Shown here in pieces: positions 5,259 through 9,705 of a stretch of DNA of 9,705 bases (position 1 is its first letter; each line of letters opens with the position of its first letter). The position numbers and the translations under genes were made by a program. Location: contig CAYGWP010000375.1 in NCBI GenBank assembly GCA_964353455.1, forward strand, positions 1-9,705. The letters run 5' to 3'. This DNA comes from CAYGWP01 sp964353455. Lineage in GTDB: Bacteria > Planctomycetota > Phycisphaerae > FEN-1346. The notes beneath the pieces were generated by a model that searched no databases, was not told the DNA's origin, and saw only the letters and a program-made list of their open reading frames with translations.

Positions 5259-6830
5259 ATGTTCAGACTCCACGAGCGGGGCACGACGTTCGGCACCGAG
5301 GTCCGCGGCGGCGTCGTCACTTTCCTGACCCTATCGTACATCCTCTTCGTTCAGCCGGCGGTGCTTGCCGCGGCCGGCATGCCCGCCAATGATGTCTTCG
5401 TGGCTACCTGCGTCGGGTCGGCGCTGGCGTGCTTCCTGATGGGCGTGATGGCCAACTACCCGATCGCGCTTGCCCCGGCGATGGGCCACAACTTCTTCTT
5501 CGCCTTCACCGTCTGCATGGCGGTTCCCGTGGGGATGGGTTTCTCGTGGCATGAAGCGCTGTTCGCGAACTTCCTGGCCGGCTCGTTCTTCGTCGCCGTG
5601 AGCGTCTTCGGGCTGCGAGAGGCGGTGATGACCGCCGTTCCCGACAGCCTCAAGTACGCGATTGCGGTGGGTATTGGTCTCTTGATCGCGTTCGTGGGAC
5701 TCCAGTACGGCGGCCTCGTGCAGAACAGCCCCGCGGTGATGGTGCGGCTGGGCGACCTCAGGAGCCCGGTCGCCCTGACGGTGCTGGCGGGCCTCGTGAT
5801 TACCGCGATCCTGACGGCCCTTAAGTTGCGCGGGGCGATCCTGGCGGGCATCCTCGCCACGGCGGCCATCGCCCTTGCCGTTGACTGTGCGAACCCCGCG
5901 TACTACAGGCCCGACGGCCTGGAGGTCATCACCGAGGCGCAGTTCCTCGAGCGCGCCGGGGTGACCACGGGCGCCGTTGATGCCTCAAGACCCGTGCAGC
6001 CGAAGGACGTTCGCGTCGTTCTCGCGCGGCCGCCCGCCAATACGGAGGGCGGGTGGCTGGGTCGCGTTATTGCGCTGCCGGACCTGCCGCGCACCACGTT
6101 TGGCGCGATCTTTAAGGACCCGCTCTCGCTCTTCCGGAACCATTCGCCCGCCGACGTGCTGCTCGTGATGTTCATCTTCTTTTTCCTCGCCCTCTTCGAC
6201 ACCGTGGGCACGCTCATCGGCGTCAGCGAGCGGGCGGGCCTGCTGGACGAGCGCGGCCGCCTGCCGCGGGCGAGGCAGGCGCTCCTGGCCGACGCCATCG
6301 GCACGGTGATCGGCACCGTCATGGGCACGAGCACCATCACATCTTATGTCGAGAGCGCTGCGGGCGTCCGCGAAGGCGCCCGGACGGGCCTTGCGGCCAT
6401 CGTGGCGGGCGTACTGCTGCTGGCGGCGCTCGTCCTGGCGCCGGTCGTCGAGATGATCGGCGGGGGCGCACAGTTCGTCCATGTCTCGACGGGCGAGACC
6501 CTGCGGCAGGTCGTCGCCGGGACGCCCGTCGAGGTGAAGTTCTTCCCGGTCATCGCGCCGGTGCTCATCATTATCGGCGTGATGATGATGGGCACGGTCC
6601 GCCGCATTCCGTGGGACGATTTCGCGGAGGCGATACCGGCATTCCTGACAATTGTGGTGATGCAGTTCAGCCTCTCGATCACCGATGGGATCGCGTGGGG
6701 GTTCATCTCGTTCGCGCTCCTGAGGGTCGTGACCGGCCGCGCGCGGGAACTCCACGTCCTCGTCATCGTGTTCGCCATTCTGTTCGTCATCCAGTACGTC
6801 GCGCGGTCGCTTCTGATCGGCCAGGCGTGA
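5259..6830 (+). CDS. NCS2/AzgA-type purine permease
   Basis: The 523-residue membrane protein resembles the AzgA/PbuG/GhxP branch of nucleobase transporters, which import adenine, guanine or hypoxanthine with protons. Family marks: the N-terminus GTTFGTEVRGGVVTFLTLSY, NYPIALAPAMGHNFFFAF (residues 66-83), FDTVGTLIGVSERAGLL (about 312-328), GTSTITSYVESAAGVREGAR in the middle, and a C-terminus with AIPAFLTIVVMQFSLSITDG then IAWGFISF. About a dozen hydrophobic segments are visible. The region between residues about 208 and 300 is a hydrophilic loop longer than in bacterial relatives I know, and it contains the 26-bp palindromic repeat, read in frame as RPPANTEGGW (257-266). The ATG at 5259 is supported by GGAG and family alignment. 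The exact substrate is uncertain. It appears to be its own transcription unit. Confidence 0.93.
   Translation: MFRLHERGTTFGTEVRGGVVTFLTLSYILFVQPAVLAAAGMPANDVFVATCVGSALACFLMGVMANYPIALAPAMGHNFFFAFTVCMAVPVGMGFSWHEALFANFLAGSFFVAVSVFGLREAVMTAVPDSLKYAIAVGIGLLIAFVGLQYGGLVQNSPAVMVRLGDLRSPVALTVLAGLVITAILTALKLRGAILAGILATAAIALAVDCANPAYYRPDGLEVITEAQFLERAGVTTGAVDASRPVQPKDVRVVLARPPANTEGGWLGRVIALPDLPRTTFGAIFKDPLSLFRNHSPADVLLVMFIFFFLALFDTVGTLIGVSERAGLLDERGRLPRARQALLADAIGTVIGTVMGTSTITSYVESAAGVREGARTGLAAIVAGVLLLAALVLAPVVEMIGGGAQFVHVSTGETLRQVVAGTPVEVKFFPVIAPVLIIIGVMMMGTVRRIPWDDFAEAIPAFLTIVVMQFSLSITDGIAWGFISFALLRVVTGRARELHVLVIVFAILFVIQYVARSLLIGQA
6028..6053 (+). repeat. 26-bp palindromic repeat, copy 2 (inside the permease gene)
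   Basis: It is identical to the reverse complement of 4087-4112. It encodes PPANTEGG within a long hydrophilic loop of the permease and leaves the reading frame open. An exact 26-base match between unrelated coding sequences is far beyond chance in a window of this size. Confidence 0.85.
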
Positions 6831-6894
6831 GAAGAGTTCGCACTCGCCCCTTGTCCTTCCGCAGGCTGGAGATTGTGTTTTTACGGAACTTTTC

Positions 6895-6922
6895 TTGCCG
6901 GCGTGCGTCCGAAAGGTAGAAT
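6895..6922 (+). promoter_or_regulatory. Promoter candidate for the large exported protein
   Basis: TTGCCG (6895-6900) and TAGAAT (6917-6922) have a 16-base spacer, the same plan as the sites at 3387 and 4267. The upstream sequence is T-rich (GTGTTTTTACGGAACTTTTC). The start would be near 6929, about 40 bases before the GTG at 6970. Confidence 0.55.
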
Positions 6923-6969
6923 CGGCGTGTCTTGATGTTCGTGCTGTGGGGCCATCCAGTGGGCGTCGC

Positions 6970-9705
6970 GTGAACCGACGATTCCTGGCAGCGGCAGTCT
7001 TGCTGTTGGCGGCATCGGCCGCCTGGGCGAATGCCGCGCGCGTCGAACTCGCCCGCGAAATCCTCCGCCGCATCCCAGACTGGCCCGGCGCCCAGGTCGA
7101 AATCCCCATCGAGGTCTATGCCGACTTCGTCCGCGAGTCCGTCACCGGCCCCGTCCCTCCGCAGCCCCCCGAGGTCGTCTGGATCGAGCGGGCCGTTTGG
7201 CGGGTGAAGATCGGCGACCCGGAGGTCTCGGTCGAGCCGGCGTTTGAGATCATCAGCCTCCCCGGCGAGGGCAGCCGCAGCATCCGCCTCCTGCCGGGCG
7301 TGTGGGCCTGGCGCGACGCCGCGCTGGATGATAAGCCCGTCGAACTCCGCCGCGGCGACAAGGACGGATGGTTCTATATTGATATCCCCAAGCCCGGCCG
7401 ATACCGCGTCACGGCCAGGGCGGTGGTCAAGCCGAACCCGCCCGTGGGCGACCAGTGGCGCATCGCCATTGCCGGCCCCAAGGCCGCGTGGAATTCCGGC
7501 TCCGTCGATGCCGATGGGGCCTGGGAAGTCCGCTTCACCGGCGCGCCGCTGCCGATCATCGGCGACGAGAAGGGGACGCGCGGCACGGTGGGCCTTCTGC
7601 CGCGCGACGCCATGGAGGTTTCCTGGCACCCGCCAGGGCGGGCGGTCCACCGCGAGGCCCGGATCGAGGCCGACTCCCAAATCGGCTGGACCCTCGGCGA
7701 CGGCGTCCACCAGGTGCGGGCGGTCGTGGACCTCCGCCTCTGGGGCGGCGAGGTCGAGGAACTCCGCATCGACCTCCCGGCTGGCGCGGACCGCGTCGCG
7801 ATCACCGGGCCGGACATCCGCGAGGTGCAGATGCAGGGCGGCGCGGCACGCATCTTCCTCCGCGGGAAGATCAGCCAGCGAACACGCCTCAACATATCTT
7901 ATGAAGTGCCGCGGCCTAAGACCGGCAAGATGTCTTTCCCGGCGTTCGGCGTGCAGGGCGCGGCCGGCCGCGGCGGCAACCTGGCCATCGGCGGCGGGGC
8001 GGGGGCCGTTCTTCTTGAGTTGGAGACGCCCGGCCTCACGGGCATGGCGCTCCACGACGTGCCGGACTCGGTGCGGGGACTCCTGTCATCGCCGCCGGTC
8101 TTCGCGTACGAGATCGGGCGCGGCCAGTGGGACGCGCGGATCGACCTTGTGGACATGGCCGAGTTCCCGGTGCGCGAGACGCTCGTCGATTCGGCCCTCT
8201 ACACCGTGCTCTACCGGCCGGACGGGCAGGTGATGGCTAAGGTCCTGTACGAGGTCCGCAACCGCGGCCAGCAGTACATGCGGGTTGACCTGCCGCCCGG
8301 CGCGCGGCTGCTCGTGGCCCGCGTGGCCGAGCAGCAGCGGAACCTGGCCCGCGGCCCCGGCGACACGGTCTATGTGCCGCTTGAGAAGTCGGTCCTGACG
8401 ACCGCCGGCCTCATAAGTTTCCCGGTTGAACTTGTATTCTTGATGCGCGGGCCGGCCCTGTCGCGCGAGGGCGAATTGCGACTGCCCCTTCCGCGGACCG
8501 ACCTGCCCGTCGCATACGCGCGGTGCGCACTGATGCTGCCCGACGGCCTCAGGGTCCGCGAGTGGCAGGGGACGCTCCGCCAGGTCCCGACCTGGTCGAG
8601 CGAGACGGCGAACCTGGAATTCGAGTACGGTCGCGGGCACCTGGCGGTTCCGCCCAAGGTTGAAGCGCCGAAGCCCGTCCTGGTCTCTGTCGGTAGCAAC
8701 AAGTTCTTCGGCTTTAGAGCAGAGCCCGCGCCGGCCCCGGAGGAAACACCAACGAAGGAGTCGGTCGCACCGGAGAAGACCGATGGCGAGCGGCCCCTGA
8801 CGCCGCAGGAACGGATGCTCCAGGGCCGAAACTCCTACCGGGCCGGGATCGATTTCTACAACCGCGGCGATTACCGGCGGGCGGGCGAACTCTTCAAGCA
8901 GACGGTCGAAGTCGCGCCGGCCTCCTCCGAGGCCGAGAACGCAAAAAAATATCTCGGTAACATCACTATCGCCCTGGGCGATGCCGACCGCGACGAGGCC
9001 AAGGGAGACCGCGGCCTCCGCGCCGCCACCAAGGCAATCCAGTTGTCGCAGCAGGCCGGCAACGTCGAAATTCTCCATCGCCAGCAGGAACTTATCCAGC
9101 AGGCCGAGCAGGCGGCCAGGTCGGGCGAAGAGGGCCGGGCCGAGGCCGCGTACAAGGTGGCCGTCGATATTGCCCAGGACCTCCGGAGCCGCGGCGAGGC
9201 CGCCAAGGAACAGACCGCCGTCACGCGCAAGGCCCGGCAGTTCCTCGAAGAGCGCGACCGCAAGCGCCAGGCCGGGGCCGAGCAGGTCGCCGAACTTCAG
9301 AAGCAGGTCCAATCCCTGAAGCAGAGCATCACTGCCCAGGGCGGCCAGGAGGCGGCACAGGTCGTCGAGGCACTCGTCGTGACGACCAACCAGCCGGCCC
9401 CAACGCATTACCTTAACTTGAGCATTGGCGGTGCAGTGACGGCCGGGCCGGGGGCGAAAAGCGCGGCAGCGCCGGCGAAGGCGCCGCCGATAGTGGCGGG
9501 GTTCTTCCAGTCCCACGGCCAGGAGACGCCGGCCCGGCAGATGCCCGAGACCGCGACGGCGCAACAGCCGGCCCGACAGGTCCAGTTCGGTCGCGCGCTG
9601 GCAGAGCAGCAGGTCGCGCTCGAATCGGGAGTGGCCACCAGAGGGCAACGCAAGACGAAGAAGCCGGCATCGGACGCCCCGCGGTTTGAAGTGGGCGATG
9701 TCACG
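6970..9705 (+). CDS. Large exported protein with a TPR-like segment and long helical region, 3' end beyond window
   Basis: An open frame of 912 codons runs to the window end without a stop. The GTG at 6970 gives a signal peptide, VNRRFLAAAVLLLAASAAWA, with cleavage likely after AWA or ANA; GTG at 6946 is an alternative. Neither has a good ribosome binding site. Residues about 25-580 appear mostly beta-rich, with many Trp and Arg/Glu/Val strands and no motif I can name. A Pro/Glu linker (about 586-612) leads to a TPR-like unit, SYRAGIDFYNRGDYRRAGEL with FKQTVEVAP (about 622-650), then a long charged helical or coiled-coil region (about 675-795, with EQVAELQKQVQSLKQSI), then an Ala/Pro/Gln-rich region. 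It probably acts in the cell envelope or periplasm as a scaffold. Function is unknown, and the C-terminal domain that might identify it is missing. Confidence 0.82.
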   Translation, partial: MNRRFLAAAVLLLAASAAWANAARVELAREILRRIPDWPGAQVEIPIEVYADFVRESVTGPVPPQPPEVVWIERAVWRVKIGDPEVSVEPAFEIISLPGEGSRSIRLLPGVWAWRDAALDDKPVELRRGDKDGWFYIDIPKPGRYRVTARAVVKPNPPVGDQWRIAIAGPKAAWNSGSVDADGAWEVRFTGAPLPIIGDEKGTRGTVGLLPRDAMEVSWHPPGRAVHREARIEADSQIGWTLGDGVHQVRAVVDLRLWGGEVEELRIDLPAGADRVAITGPDIREVQMQGGAARIFLRGKISQRTRLNISYEVPRPKTGKMSFPAFGVQGAAGRGGNLAIGGGAGAVLLELETPGLTGMALHDVPDSVRGLLSSPPVFAYEIGRGQWDARIDLVDMAEFPVRETLVDSALYTVLYRPDGQVMAKVLYEVRNRGQQYMRVDLPPGARLLVARVAEQQRNLARGPGDTVYVPLEKSVLTTAGLISFPVELVFLMRGPALSREGELRLPLPRTDLPVAYARCALMLPDGLRVREWQGTLRQVPTWSSETANLEFEYGRGHLAVPPKVEAPKPVLVSVGSNKFFGFRAEPAPAPEETPTKESVAPEKTDGERPLTPQERMLQGRNSYRAGIDFYNRGDYRRAGELFKQTVEVAPASSEAENAKKYLGNITIALGDADRDEAKGDRGLRAATKAIQLSQQAGNVEILHRQQELIQQAEQAARSGEEGRAEAAYKVAVDIAQDLRSRGEAAKEQTAVTRKARQFLEERDRKRQAGAEQVAELQKQVQSLKQSITAQGGQEAAQVVEALVVTTNQPAPTHYLNLSIGGAVTAGPGAKSAAAPAKAPPIVAGFFQSHGQETPARQMPETATAQQPARQVQFGRALAEQQVALESGVATRGQRKTKKPASDAPRFEVGDVT

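Noticed and set aside
7629..7642. CCCGCC-AG-GGCGGG in the large exported gene as a third, shortened copy of the palindromic repeat
   Set aside because: Only the GC-rich arms match; the CTCCGTATT core is absent, and such arms arise easily in this GC-rich coding sequence.
5985..8055. Long minus-strand frames opposite the permease and the start of the large gene
   Set aside because: They are rich in Arg, Asp and His, have no family motifs, and lie antisense to well-supported genes.
8086..9648. A 520-codon minus-strand frame opposite the large exported gene
   Set aside because: It is the shadow of the plus-strand frame, which has a signal peptide, a TPR-like unit and coherent codon use; the antisense translation is low-complexity Leu/Gly/Arg.
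1..9705. CRISPR array, transposase, integrase or toxin-antitoxin system
   Set aside because: No regularly spaced repeats and no protein with such motifs were found on either strand.

Overview
The window looks like a piece of a high-GC bacterial chromosome, most plausibly from the Planctomycetota or a relative in the PVC group. The hints are a Tat-exported type I sulfatase, an autotransporter-type beta-strand-repeat protein, a large exported protein of unfamiliar type with a TPR-like segment, and short leaderless-looking intergenic regions. The assignment is an inference; no ribosomal or marker gene is present.

Layout. Positions 1-61 are the 3' three quarters of a tRNA-Val(GAC) cut by the window edge. 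Next comes a beta-strand-repeat protein fragment (132-1484, +), which runs antisense into the 3' end of a convergent sulfatase gene (1382-2764, -). The sulfatase is preceded by a 52-codon signal-peptide ORF (2761-2919, -) that overlaps it by ATGA. Positions 2920-3663 hold no convincing gene, but do hold a promoter-like site, a degenerate second copy of the tRNA-Val 3' half (3476-3521) and an associated hairpin. The two tRNA 3' copies bracket the sulfatase and repeat-protein segment like the ends of an old tRNA-targeted insertion, although no integrase is seen.

From 3664 on all genes are on the + strand: a small exported protein frameshifted by a short palindromic insert; an ArsR-type regulator with a promoter and an unusually well-structured leader; a 62-residue ferredoxin; an AzgA/PbuG-type purine permease; and a large exported protein with a TPR-like segment that continues past the window end. 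Terminators after the regulator and after the ferredoxin suggest mostly single-gene transcription units rather than one operon. Three promoter candidates share a TTGC-type -35, a 16-base spacer and a TAGAAT or TATACT -10.

Two items stand out. An identical 26-bp palindromic sequence lies inside two unrelated coding regions, in opposite orientations: it breaks the frame of one gene and is read through in frame in the other. This resembles a mobile palindromic element that invades genes. Second, the leader of the ArsR-type gene can fold into a compact three-way junction with a pseudoknot, starting at the predicted transcription start, and matches no riboswitch class I can name.
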